NCBI RefSeq assembly: GCF_001513745.1
Contig: NZ_CP013380.1
Coordinates: forward strand, 2,790,001-2,854,000
Length of the DNA: 64,000 nucleotides
Reading direction: 5' to 3'
Origin: Burkholderia humptydooensis
GTDB lineage: Bacteria > Pseudomonadota > Gammaproteobacteria > Burkholderiales > Burkholderiaceae
Position numbers and translations under genes: made by a program. Each line of letters starts with the position of its first letter. Positions within the stretch are counted from its first letter, which is position 1. Under the pieces are notes generated by a model. The model was not told the origin of the DNA and made no database searches. It was given only the letters and a program-made list of their open reading frames with translations. Below, in pieces: positions 36,316 to 47,694 of this stretch.

Positions 36316-37545
36316 TCAAAACTTGTGACGAATCCCGACCCGCAAAGAAACCTGCCTGTCGGTCGCGGACGGTGTTAACCCGGTGATCTGCGCAACCGCC
36401 GGTTGTCCGAGCGAATCCGTCCCGCTCGCCTTCTCGAACACGGCGACCGTATAAGCGTCGGTACGCTTCGACAGGAAGTAGTCGACACCCGCGCTGACCA
36501 GGTTATAGTTTGCGCCGCCCTTGCCACCGGCACCGCCGTTCCTTGTGTAGTCGTAGGCAACCCCAGCGAGCAGCGACGGCGTAAACTGATATCTCGCGTT
36601 GATCTCAACGTTGTTGAACGCCGCGGTGCCCGCGTAACGCAGCGCATTCGGCCCCGACGCCGAGCCCAGCCCCTCGAAGCGCGTATTCGAATACGCGAGG
36701 TTGACGCTGAGTGCGGCCAGCGTCACGCCCGCCCCGACACCGGCGATTTCGAGCCGGTTCGCGGACGCATAGCCGGCGAACACGGGATTACTCTCCGGTG
36801 AGGTTGCACTGCCGGCACTGCCGAGGTTGTTGCTCGTCGCCGGGCCGGCATTCGGATTTGCACCGAAGAACGACGTGTTCGGATTGCGGACGTTCAGGTA
36901 GCCCGCACCGAACGAAAACGGCCCCGCCACATACGACGCGCCGGCGCCCCAGATCCAGTTGGTCGAAAACGATCCGGCGGTGCCGCCGAGATTCATCATC
37001 GCTTCGACCGTCAACCCTCGGTAGCTTGCGCTGCGGAACTTGATCGAATTGTTGATACGCCGCGAATTGAGTGCATTATCAAGGTCGCCCGGGTGCGACG
37101 TCATGTAGCCACCCCACTGCGGCGCGGCAAGGAACGGCCCGTAAAAGTCGACGACGGGATCGTACTGGCGACCGAGCGTGACCGTGCCGATCGGATGGCT
37201 CAGGCCGACATACGCTTGCCGCCCGAACATCGCGCCCCCCTGGTTCAGCACGCCGTTGTTGCTGTAGAAGCCGCTCTCCAGCACGAACAGCGCCTTGAGA
37301 CCGCCGCCGAGATCTTCGCTGCCCTTGAGCCCCCAGCGGCTCCCCTGCAGGCCCGCCGACCCGCCTTCGATCATCGCGATCTGACGACCGCCGACCAGGC
37401 CGGCCGCCGTCCGCGCCGTTTGCACATTGCTGGTGTAATTGCTGCCGCTGTCGATGATCCCGTACAGGGTCACGCTGCTTTGCGCCAGCGCGATCGCCGG
37501 CATTGAAGTAAGTACTACAAAGTAAAATGAAAGCTTCTTCATCAA
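36316..37545 (-). CDS. Gram-negative porin (second copy)
   Basis: A 409-residue outer-membrane porin of the same family as the one at 22-23 kb. It has a signal peptide (KLSFYFVVLTSMPAIALA), the start QSSVTLYGIIDSGSNYTSN, the motif SRWGLKGSEDLGGGLKALFV and the C-terminal GIRHKF with terminal Phe. It is slightly longer, with Gly/Ala/Asn-rich loops (FFGANPNAGPATSNNLGSAG). A good terminator follows. It lies downstream of an MFS symporter and a lactonase on the same strand and may be the outer-membrane entry for that pathway's substrate. Confidence 0.94.
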   Translation of the reverse strand: MMKKLSFYFVVLTSMPAIALAQSSVTLYGIIDSGSNYTSNVQTARTAAGLVGGRQIAMIEGGSAGLQGSRWGLKGSEDLGGGLKALFVLESGFYSNNGVLNQGGAMFGRQAYVGLSHPIGTVTLGRQYDPVVDFYGPFLAAPQWGGYMTSHPGDLDNALNSRRINNSIKFRSASYRGLTVEAMMNLGGTAGSFSTNWIWGAGASYVAGPFSFGAGYLNVRNPNTSFFGANPNAGPATSNNLGSAGSATSPESNPVFAGYASANRLEIAGVGAGVTLAALSVNLAYSNTRFEGLGSASGPNALRYAGTAAFNNVEINARYQFTPSLLAGVAYDYTRNGGAGGKGGANYNLVSAGVDYFLSKRTDAYTVAVFEKASGTDSLGQPAVAQITGLTPSATDRQVSLRVGIRHKF

Positions 37546-37602
37546 TCGATCTCCTCCTTTGGTTATAGGTCCCGGCTCGCCACCGGATTGCGCGTCATCG
37601 TT

Positions 37603-38928
37603 TCAATGGGTCTGGTTCACGACGTCCGACGGTGTGTCGGCGGAAGTTTCTTCGTGAACGCGAATGAAAAACGTCATCAGGAACGACACGACGAGCAGCG
37701 CCGCTAGAAACAGCAGCCCTGGCGTCGCGCTCTGCCCCGTGCCCTTGACGAAGCCGATCATGAACGGTCCGACGAAACCGCCGAGATTGCCGATCGAGTT
37801 GATCACCGCGATCGACACGGCTGCGGTCGAGCGACTGAGGAAAAGCGTCGGCAGCGCCCAGAACGGCGACTTGAACGAATAGAGCCCGGCCAGGCTCAGG
37901 CTGATCATCGCGATCGACACATAGGGGTTCGTCGTGAGCCCGGCCCCAAGCAGCGCCAGCGCCGCTACGGCCAGCGGGATCGCCGAATGCAGGCGCCGTT
38001 CGCCACGCCGGTCGGAACTGCGCGACCACATCACCATCGCGATTGTCGCGAACACGTAAGGCACCGTCGCGATGAGCCCGATCTCGGTGTGGCTCAGTTT
38101 CGTCGAGAAGCCCTTGATGATTTGCGGCATCCAGTAGCCGACGCCGAGGCTGCCGCACTGATAGACGAAGTAGATGAACGACAGGTACAGCACCTTTGGG
38201 TTGGTCATCGCCTTGACCGAGCCGAAATGCTTAGCGTTCGGGCGTGCTTTCTGGTCATTGGCAAGCTCGTTCAGCAGCCAGTCACGCTCGCCGGGCGTCA
38301 ACCACCTCGCGTCTGCGGGACGGTCCGTCAGCCAGAGGAAGCACGCGATCCCGCCAATCACGGCCGGCGCGCCTTCCAGCACGAGCATCCAGCGCCACCC
38401 GCTCCACTGAAGCCAGTGAACGTGGTCCATGATCCACGTCGAGAGCGGCGCGCCGATGATGTACGACACGGGAATCGCGGCCGTGAACAGCGCGACGGTC
38501 GTCGCGAGCTCCTTCGCGCGGAACCAGTACGTCAAGTACACGATGATGCCGGGGAAGAAGCCAGCTTCGGCCACGCCGAGCAGGAATCGCAGCACGTAGA
38601 GCTGCGTCGCGTCCTGCACGAACGCGGAGATCACCGACACGACGCCCCACGTCACGAGGATCCGCGCGATCCACACACGGGCGCCGAACTTGTTGAGCAT
38701 CACGTTGCTGGGCACTTCGAACAGGAAGTAGCCGATGAAGAATATGCCCGACGCGAAGCCGAACGCCTCGCTCGACAGCGCGAGCTCCTTGTTCATCTGC
38801 AATGCCGCGTAGCCGATGTTCGCGCGGTCGAGATACGAAATGATGTAGAGGACGAACACGAACGGGATGATGCGCCACGCGATCTTGCGCACCAGCGCGC
38901 GTTCGTCGACAGGGGTTGCTTGATTCAT
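37603..38928 (-). CDS. MFS transporter, anion:cation symporter (ACS) type
   Basis: A 441-residue inner-membrane symporter for organic anions (relatives move tartrate, galactonate, phthalate or tricarballylate). Twelve helices are predicted. Hallmarks are SYLDRANIGYAALQMNKEL in helix 1-loop, FFIGYFLFEVPSNVMLNKFG and GVAEAGFFPGIIVYLTYWF. ATG 38928 is chosen because the upstream extension is Arg/Ser-rich. It is encoded between the lactonase and the porin on the minus strand, divergent from the aconitase paralogue, which fits uptake of a polycarboxylic acid or sugar acid. Confidence 0.93.
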   Translation of the reverse strand: MNQATPVDERALVRKIAWRIIPFVFVLYIISYLDRANIGYAALQMNKELALSSEAFGFASGIFFIGYFLFEVPSNVMLNKFGARVWIARILVTWGVVSVISAFVQDATQLYVLRFLLGVAEAGFFPGIIVYLTYWFRAKELATTVALFTAAIPVSYIIGAPLSTWIMDHVHWLQWSGWRWMLVLEGAPAVIGGIACFLWLTDRPADARWLTPGERDWLLNELANDQKARPNAKHFGSVKAMTNPKVLYLSFIYFVYQCGSLGVGYWMPQIIKGFSTKLSHTEIGLIATVPYVFATIAMVMWSRSSDRRGERRLHSAIPLAVAALALLGAGLTTNPYVSIAMISLSLAGLYSFKSPFWALPTLFLSRSTAAVSIAVINSIGNLGGFVGPFMIGFVKGTGQSATPGLLFLAALLVVSFLMTFFIRVHEETSADTPSDVVNQTH

Positions 38929-38980
38929 GGTTGTGCGCCGGCGGACCTGCCGCCGGCTGTCTCCTGATGGGCGGGAAGGA

Positions 38981-40204
38981 TTACGCGCGGTGTGCCGAGA
39001 ACACCATGCAGACCGGGCTGCCCGACGCGACCGAAAAACCGGTCGGCTTGAGGCGCCCCGTCGCGGCATCGATCGCGAACGCGACGATGCTGTCACTGTC
39101 CTCGTTCAGCGCGTACATAAAGCGGCCGTCCGGCGTGCCCGTCATGAAGCGCGGCGTGCGGCCGCCGGTCGGCTCGGCCGCGACGAACGTGAGGTGGCCG
39201 CTCGCCGGATCGATGCGGAACACGGCGATGCTGTCGTCGCCGCGGTTGGACGCATAGACGAAGCGCCCAGCCGGATCGACCTCGATTTCTGAAGCGCGGC
39301 TGTTGCCGGTGTACGTATCGGGCAGCGACGACACGATCTGCACCGGCGTCAGCGCACCGTTCGACGACGAGTACCGATAGGTCGTGACGGTCGAGTCGAG
39401 TTCGTTGACGACATACGCGAGCGCGCTGTTCGGATGGAACGCGATGTGCCGAGGGCCGGCCGTCTCGCGCGTGACGACGAACGCCGGCTCAGCCGGCGTG
39501 AGCCGCCCGTCCCGAAAGCGGAACGAGAACACGCGGTCGAGCCCCTTGTCCGGCACGATCACGAATTGTCCGGTCGGGTCGAACGGATTGAAGTGCGGCT
39601 TCGCCTGCTTCTGCTCAATGCGATGCGGACCGATCGGGCCTTCGAGCGTAACGAGTTGCGTGACTTCCTGCAGCGTGCCGTCGGCCGCGATCGGCAGCAC
39701 AGCAACGCTCGCGCCGATGTGATTCGACACGACGACGTGGCGGCCGGTCGGATCGATCGCGAGATGCACCGGGTTCTTGCCTTGCGTGCTCTGGCGATTC
39801 AGGAACCTGAGCGTGCCGGTAGTCTTGTCGACCTTGAATGCACTGATGTCGCTCAGGTCGCCATGCACTGTGTACAGGTGCTCGCCGTTCGCGCTCAGCG
39901 CGAGGAACGACGGATTCACCAGGCCCTTCACGAGCTGCACGAGTTCGAGCGCGCCCGTCCCGGTGTCGACGCGGTACACGCTGATCCCGTCGCCGCGGGC
40001 GTTTCGTTCGCGCGTGGTGCGCGATCCGACGTAAGCAAACATGGGTGTTTTTCCTTTCAAAGCTTTCCTTGATTCCTCTGCAAAAACTGGCCCCGTGGCC
40101 GCGACGAGCATCGCGAGCACACCGAGCGCCGCCGTATGCCCTATCACGCTGCGGCGCATCGGATCCGGCGCTCTTTCGTCCGGGTCGTTGCCTGGTTTCG
40201 TCAC
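38981..40204 (-). CDS. Lactonase, seven-bladed beta-propeller (Pgl/YbhE family)
   Basis: A 407-residue propeller of the 6-phosphogluconolactonase/carboxymuconolactonase-like family. Repeated blades are visible: NPVHLAIDPTGRHVVVSNHI, PHFNPFDPTGQFVIVPDKGL, PRHIAFHPNSALAYVVNELD, ASEIEVDPAGRFVYASNRGD. An N-terminal segment with MRRSVIGHTAALGVLAMLVA suggests export, so it may act in the periplasm on a sugar-acid or ring lactone. It is first in the minus-strand group with the symporter and porin and is divergent from the aconitase gene, sharing its promoter region. Confidence 0.9.
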   Translation of the reverse strand: MTKPGNDPDERAPDPMRRSVIGHTAALGVLAMLVAATGPVFAEESRKALKGKTPMFAYVGSRTTRERNARGDGISVYRVDTGTGALELVQLVKGLVNPSFLALSANGEHLYTVHGDLSDISAFKVDKTTGTLRFLNRQSTQGKNPVHLAIDPTGRHVVVSNHIGASVAVLPIAADGTLQEVTQLVTLEGPIGPHRIEQKQAKPHFNPFDPTGQFVIVPDKGLDRVFSFRFRDGRLTPAEPAFVVTRETAGPRHIAFHPNSALAYVVNELDSTVTTYRYSSSNGALTPVQIVSSLPDTYTGNSRASEIEVDPAGRFVYASNRGDDSIAVFRIDPASGHLTFVAAEPTGGRTPRFMTGTPDGRFMYALNEDSDSIVAFAIDAATGRLKPTGFSVASGSPVCMVFSAHRA

Positions 40205-40278
40205 GGGTGTCTCCTGATTTTGTATTTCGGGTTAGCACTAGATTGCATTTTTACTTGTTAAAGTGCAAAAATACAGTC
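40205..40278. promoter_or_regulatory. Divergent promoter region between lactonase and aconitase genes
   Basis: This AT-rich 74-base interval holds TTGCA and TGCAA arms 16 bases apart (from about 40241 to 40266), plus the repeats TGCATTTTT and TGCAAAAAT. It is a plausible binding site for the GntR regulator encoded downstream; no protein evidence is available. Confidence 0.4.
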
Positions 40279-42903
<2,625 letters not shown>

Positions 42904-42929
42904 GACCGAAGCCGCCCGCGGCGCCCCGA

Positions 42930-43835
42930 ATGCTCACGCTCATGATCGACCGCTCCATCGCGACCCAAATTGTCGAACTTATCAAGACGGAAGGACTCGA
43001 CGTCGGTACGCACCTGCCCGCACAGATGCTTGCCGATCGCCTCCGCGTGTCGCGTTCACCCGTCAACGAGGCACTCGCGCTCCTGCATGAAAAGGGCATC
43101 CTCACTCGAGAACGCAATCGCGGCTTCTTCGTCGCAAAGCAGGTAATCGAGCCGCTGTCGGACGTTGTCGACGAACTCGGGCTCGGCGAGGCTGACGTGA
43201 TTACGAGCGTGTATTTCCAAATCGCCGACGATCGCCTGAAGGGCGAACTGCCCGATGAGTTTTCCGAACAGCTGATCCGGACGCGCTACGGGCTGACGAA
43301 CGCGCAGCTTACCGCCGTGCTCGGGCGCATCGCCCAAGAAGGCTGGGCAGAGCGCAAGCCCGGCTACGGTTGGCAGTTTTCGCCGATGCTGACGACGCCG
43401 GACAGCCTGCTGAAATCGTACCGGTTGCGTCTCGCGCTCGAACCGGCCGCGCTGCTCGAACCTGGCTACCGGCTAGAACCGAAAGTGCTCGAGAGATGCC
43501 GTGAAGTCGAAAAGCACCTTCTTGCCGGTGGTATCGAAACCGACACCGCCGATCAGTTGCACGAGCGCGGCGTACGATTCCACGAATCGCTCGTCGAAGC
43601 GTCGGGCAACAGCTTCTTCATTGACACGATCCGACGCGTGAATCGCGTGCGTCGCTTGCTGTCGTATCGCTCGATGCAGGATCGCGCGCGTTACGGCGAA
43701 CATGCTAAGCAGCATCTTCACGTGCTCGAACTGCTCGAGCGCGAGCGCAACGAGGAAGCATCGGAAGCGTTGCGTCAGCACCTGCTCCATACGCTCGATG
43801 CGCTGTCGCGCATCAGCGCCATTCTCAAACCCTGA
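42930..43835 (+). CDS. GntR-family transcriptional regulator
   Basis: A one-component regulator of about 301 residues. The winged helix-turn-helix is near the N-terminus (LPAQMLADRLRVSRSPVNEA, LALLHEKGILTRERNRG), and a C-terminal all-helical FCD-like ligand domain contains RLRLALEPAALLEPG, RFHESLVEASGN and RYGEHAKQHLHVLELLERER. The frame is open from TTG 42900, overlapping the aconitase stop, but AGGAGG is only one base before that codon; ATG 42930 starts closer to the usual domain boundary. It follows the aconitase gene and probably represses the divergent locus until an organic acid is bound. Confidence 0.88.
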   Translation: MLTLMIDRSIATQIVELIKTEGLDVGTHLPAQMLADRLRVSRSPVNEALALLHEKGILTRERNRGFFVAKQVIEPLSDVVDELGLGEADVITSVYFQIADDRLKGELPDEFSEQLIRTRYGLTNAQLTAVLGRIAQEGWAERKPGYGWQFSPMLTTPDSLLKSYRLRLALEPAALLEPGYRLEPKVLERCREVEKHLLAGGIETDTADQLHERGVRFHESLVEASGNSFFIDTIRRVNRVRRLLSYRSMQDRARYGEHAKQHLHVLELLERERNEEASEALRQHLLHTLDALSRISAILKP

Positions 43836-43877
43836 GCGTCCGCTCGACCGGCGCATTCGATTCCCACGAGCCCTTAC

Positions 43878-44612
43878 ATGACCGTCGCCCCTTCTGTCCT
43901 CACCGCGTTCACCCCGACCGGCAAACTGCGCGCGTCGATCAATCTCGGCAACCCCATCCTCGCGAACCGCGATCCGGCGACGGGCGAGCCGTTCGGCGTA
44001 TCGATCGATCTCGCGCGTGCGTTCGCAGAGCGCCTGTCGGCCGAGCTAGAGCTCGTGGTGTTCGACGCCGCCGGTAAATCGGTGCAGGCGCTGACCGAGG
44101 AGCGCGCCGACTTCGGCTTCTTCGCGGTCGATCCGTTGCGCGGCGAAACGGTGGCGTTCACCGCGCCGTACGTGCTGATCGAAGGCTTCTACCTCGTGCG
44201 CGACGATTCGCCGATTCGTTGCAACGCCGACGTCGATCAGTCGCACAATCGCGTGGTTGTCGGCAAAGGCAGCGCGTACGACCTGTTCCTCACGCGCGAA
44301 CTGAAGGCCGCACAGATCGTGCGCGCGCCGACGTCGCCGGCCGTCGTGCCAACCTTCGTCGACCAGCAGCTCGAAGTCGCCGCCGGCGTGAAGCAGCAGC
44401 TCGAAGCCGACGCGGCGAAAACGTCGGGCCTGCGCCTGCTTGAGGAGCGTTTCATGGTGATCCGCCAGGCGATGGGCGTGCCGAAGAGCCGTGGCGAAGC
44501 GGCCGCCGCCTTGCTCGGCGAATTCGTCGAGGAGATGAAAGCGTCGGGCTTCGTCGCGGATTCGCTGCGCCGGCATCACATCACGGGTGCGTCGGTCGCG
44601 CCAGTCGCATGA
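43878..44612 (+). CDS. Periplasmic-binding-protein-fold protein without signal peptide
   Basis: A 244-residue type 2 solute-binding fold like those of polar amino acid ABC transporters (LRASINLGNPILANRDPATG, ERADFGFFAVDPLRGETVAF, VVVGKGSAYDLFL). It begins MTVAPSVLTAFTPTGKLRAS with no signal sequence, and no ABC permease or ATPase genes are near. It is therefore probably cytoplasmic and may sense or modify an organic acid. It follows the GntR gene after 42 bases on the same strand. The exact job is unknown. Confidence 0.82.
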   Translation: MTVAPSVLTAFTPTGKLRASINLGNPILANRDPATGEPFGVSIDLARAFAERLSAELELVVFDAAGKSVQALTEERADFGFFAVDPLRGETVAFTAPYVLIEGFYLVRDDSPIRCNADVDQSHNRVVVGKGSAYDLFLTRELKAAQIVRAPTSPAVVPTFVDQQLEVAAGVKQQLEADAAKTSGLRLLEERFMVIRQAMGVPKSRGEAAAALLGEFVEEMKASGFVADSLRRHHITGASVAPVA

Positions 44613-44809
44613 ACCTGCATATCGCATGACGCATACAGGTTACCGCAACGTGAACTTCGACGTCCATGTCGAGCGGGCTTCTCCCGCGCCCATGACGAGC
44701 AATGCTCAGAGGCCTGGATTCGTCTTCGTCGACTGATATTCTTCCACAATGAACTCGGATGACTGGATTATTTTCCAGAACCGAGTTCAGACATTACAAA
44801 CATCGGTAG

Positions 44810-46711
44810 TCATCGATTCCCGGGTTCGACCGAAATTGAAAATTCAAACGGGAAACGACCCATTACCGTATCGGCCACCGAAATTTGCGTATGGTCATGC
44901 AGCGCCACATGCAAGGCCAGCCCGCGCGACTGATCATCGGCCACGCTCACTCGAGCATCTTCGACGCCGGCATCCCTAAGCGCGGAGATCACCGCGTCGA
45001 CAATGTGGATTCGCTTCGGTATCGCAGCACGCTCGCCGATCGAGCCGCGTATGAATGCGTCGAGCTCCGCCTCGGTGGCGGTCGCACCGGCTTTCAACTG
45101 CACGTAGGCCACCGGCAGCTCGCCCGCATGCACGTCGGGACGTCCGATTGCCGCAGCGATCTGCACTGCCGGGTGACGGTGCAGCGGTTCTTCGATCGTC
45201 GCCGGATCGATGTTGTGACCGCCCCGGATGATGAGTTCCTTGCGGCGGCCCGTGAGCCAGAAGTAGCCCTGCGCATCGCGTCGCGCGAGATCCCCGGTGT
45301 TGAGCCACTGCCGGCCGTCGTCGAGATCGAGCCACAGGCCCTTGTTCTGATCTTCCTGAAGATAGCCCTCGAAAACGTTCGGCCCGGAAATCGTCAGCAG
45401 GCCGACTTCGTTCTCGACGCAATCGCGCACGTAGTGGCCGGCGTCGTCGAGTATCACCGCCTTCATCATTTGGCCGGGGATGCACAACCCGATCGACCCG
45501 AGGCGCCGTTCGCCGCCTGGTGGATTGACGCTGCTTACGCATGCGCCTTCGGTGAGCCCGTAACCTTCGAGAATCCGGACCCCGGTGCGATCCTGGAACG
45601 TGCGGAACACTTCCACGGGCATCGGCGCGGCACCGCAGAGACCATACTCGAGCGAGCCGATATTCCGCCCGCCGACGGGCACATCGAGCAATGCCGAATA
45701 CAAGGTCGGCACCGCGCTGAAGAAATTGATCCTGTGGTGCTCGACGATTTCCCAGAATCGTTTGACGACACCGTCGCCGCGATAGCCCTGTGGCGTCCCC
45801 AGCACCACATGCGCGCCGCGCGAGAACGGCACCAGGCCGGTTGCCAGCACGGCATTGACATGGAACAGCGGCAGTCCGCAGAAAACGGTCTTCCCCGGGC
45901 CCATCCCGGCACCGATGACCTGCCCGACGCTCCAGGCATTGGCCACCTCGTTGCCGTGCCGGCGAATCGCGATTTTCGGCAATCCCGTCGTGCCGCCCGT
46001 GCAGAAATAGGACGATATGTCATCGGCGTCGAACCGTCGCGCGTTCAACAGCGAATCGCCGGATTCACGCGACATCGCATCGTCGAAATCGTGGATCGCG
46101 ATATGGCGCGGAACGGCGCCGCGCAGGCCCGCGCGCCCGTGCAACCGTTTGCATTCGCGACGCCGCATCACGCTTGCCGCAATTCGGCGCCATCCGTGCA
46201 CGCGCCCGGCCAGGTCGATCAGGACGAGACTTTGCAGCGACGGCACCTGGCTCAGGATGGGCTGGATCTTCGACCAGATATCCGTTCCCGGAAAGGGAGC
46301 CAACGTCACCAGCACCTTTGCGTTTGCGGCCTTGAGCAGCGACGCGATTGCTGGCCCCTCCAGCAGCGGGTTGATCGCACAAACGATACCAGCCGCTTCG
46401 CCGCCCCAGATGACGAAATGCGTCTCCGGCAAATTGGGCAACACGTAGGCAACGACCGAATGCCGATCAACGCCGAGGCGCGAAAGCATGTTCGCGGTCC
46501 GAGTGATATCCCGCAGCAACTCCGCATAAGTCCAGCGCAATGGCTTGCGATGGTCGTCGACGCGCAGGAAAAACGACAACGCAGGCGCCGTCGGGTTGAT
46601 CGCTGCGCCACGACCGATCATCTCGTAAGTGCTGGCCGGGAGGTCTGCGGGCGGTCCTTGGTTTTCGATCCGAAGGACGTCCGCTTCCGTTGCGATGGCA
46701 TTCATGCTCAC
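44810..46711 (-). CDS. Acyl-CoA synthetase of the AMP-forming type, lacking the catalytic A10 segment
   Basis: A 633-residue ANL-superfamily enzyme that would activate a carboxylic acid to its AMP ester and CoA thioester. Visible motifs are A3 (YFCTGGTTGLPKIAI), A5 (GYGLTEGACVSSVNPPG), A7 (WLNTGDLARRD) and A8 (GRRKELIIRGGHNIDP). After PKRIHIVDA the family expects a PxTxxGKIFKPxLR motif carrying the A10 catalytic lysine. Here the chain goes directly to VISALRDAGVEDARVSV, so about 18-20 residues seem deleted in frame. Adenylation should be impaired. The ATG overlaps the FAH-family gene stop in ATGA. It is the last gene of a small ring-cleavage operon. Confidence 0.9.
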   Translation of the reverse strand: MSMNAIATEADVLRIENQGPPADLPASTYEMIGRGAAINPTAPALSFFLRVDDHRKPLRWTYAELLRDITRTANMLSRLGVDRHSVVAYVLPNLPETHFVIWGGEAAGIVCAINPLLEGPAIASLLKAANAKVLVTLAPFPGTDIWSKIQPILSQVPSLQSLVLIDLAGRVHGWRRIAASVMRRRECKRLHGRAGLRGAVPRHIAIHDFDDAMSRESGDSLLNARRFDADDISSYFCTGGTTGLPKIAIRRHGNEVANAWSVGQVIGAGMGPGKTVFCGLPLFHVNAVLATGLVPFSRGAHVVLGTPQGYRGDGVVKRFWEIVEHHRINFFSAVPTLYSALLDVPVGGRNIGSLEYGLCGAAPMPVEVFRTFQDRTGVRILEGYGLTEGACVSSVNPPGGERRLGSIGLCIPGQMMKAVILDDAGHYVRDCVENEVGLLTISGPNVFEGYLQEDQNKGLWLDLDDGRQWLNTGDLARRDAQGYFWLTGRRKELIIRGGHNIDPATIEEPLHRHPAVQIAAAIGRPDVHAGELPVAYVQLKAGATATEAELDAFIRGSIGERAAIPKRIHIVDAVISALRDAGVEDARVSVADDQSRGLALHVALHDHTQISVADTVMGRFPFEFSISVEPGNR

Positions 46712-47658
46712 TCGTCCACGATTCGGTTGCGTTGCACACCGAGGTCAATCGTCCCGTCGCTGTTCCTGATTCGCGATTCGACCAGATCGCCAGCCTTCAG
46801 GTACTGCGGGCGCCCGGCCTGGACCTTCTCGAACATCCGCCACTTCAGCTGCTCGGGCAGCAACGCGGCAATCCGTTGCTTCGCCGGCGACGGAATGCTG
46901 AGCGCGCATCCGGACGGCGTGCCCGTTGCAAGTAAGTCGCCGGCGCTCAAATCCTGAACACCCGAAAGCTCGGTGATCGTTTCGGCCGGACCGTATACGA
47001 GGTTCCCGGTCGAATCGCTCTGCCGCACTTCCCCGTTCACGCTCAGTGTCAGTGTCAGCGCCCCCAGGCGTGGGATATCGCTTGCATCCAGCAGGCACAG
47101 ATACGGCCCCACCGGCCCGAACGTTCGATAGCTTTTCCCCTTGTAAAACTGCATTTGGGGAATCTGGATATCGCGTGCGGAATAGTCGTTGACGATCACG
47201 AGGCCAGCCACGTACTCGTGCAGGTTCTGGTCCGTGATGGCTTGCCGGGACGCGATATCTCGGCGAAGCACGAGCCCCAGTTCGATCTCGTAGTCCAGGA
47301 ACTGCACATGTTGCGGCCGGATGACGTCGGAATCGGCGGCGACGATGCAACTGGACGCCTTCGTGAAGATCATGTTGAATGACTTCGCATCCGGATTCAT
47401 GCCGGACTCGATCATGTGCTGGCGATAGTTGGCGCCCTGGCAAACGAACCGTTGATTGCGCGTGACCGGCGAGAGCCACTCGACGTCCGACTCGGGAATC
47501 GTTTCTCCTCCGAGCGCGGCGAGTTCATCGATCTGATGTGCTCGCACGAATTCGCCGGTCGTCGGGTAGTCGCCCGGTATCGGTGTGATCCGGCGATTCC
47601 TCACCACGCCCCATTGGGCGCGCCCCTGATGCCGATAGTGCAAGACGTGCAATGCCAT
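46708..47658 (-). CDS. Fumarylacetoacetate hydrolase-family enzyme
   Basis: A 316-residue metal-dependent hydrolase or decarboxylase of ring-fission products. The FAH core shows the metal ligands in LDYEIELGLVL and the region VNDYSARDIQIPQMQFYKGK, FGPVGPYL, VYGPAETITELSG and LLATGTPSG. It ends in ATGA overlap with the acyl-CoA synthetase. Upstream is an extradiol dioxygenase, so it probably hydrolyses the ring-opened diketo acid produced by that enzyme. Confidence 0.92.
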   Translation of the reverse strand: MALHVLHYRHQGRAQWGVVRNRRITPIPGDYPTTGEFVRAHQIDELAALGGETIPESDVEWLSPVTRNQRFVCQGANYRQHMIESGMNPDAKSFNMIFTKASSCIVAADSDVIRPQHVQFLDYEIELGLVLRRDIASRQAITDQNLHEYVAGLVIVNDYSARDIQIPQMQFYKGKSYRTFGPVGPYLCLLDASDIPRLGALTLTLSVNGEVRQSDSTGNLVYGPAETITELSGVQDLSAGDLLATGTPSGCALSIPSPAKQRIAALLPEQLKWRMFEKVQAGRPQYLKAGDLVESRIRNSDGTIDLGVQRNRIVDE

Positions 47659-47694
47659 GAAAATGCCTCGAACAGGTATGAGTGAAGACGCAGG

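Noticed and set aside
44885..46957. A 690-codon open frame on the plus strand opposite the acyl-CoA synthetase
   Set aside because: It is exactly antisense to a motif-complete gene, is rich in Arg, His and Asp as expected from the complement of GC-rich codons, and shows no domain.
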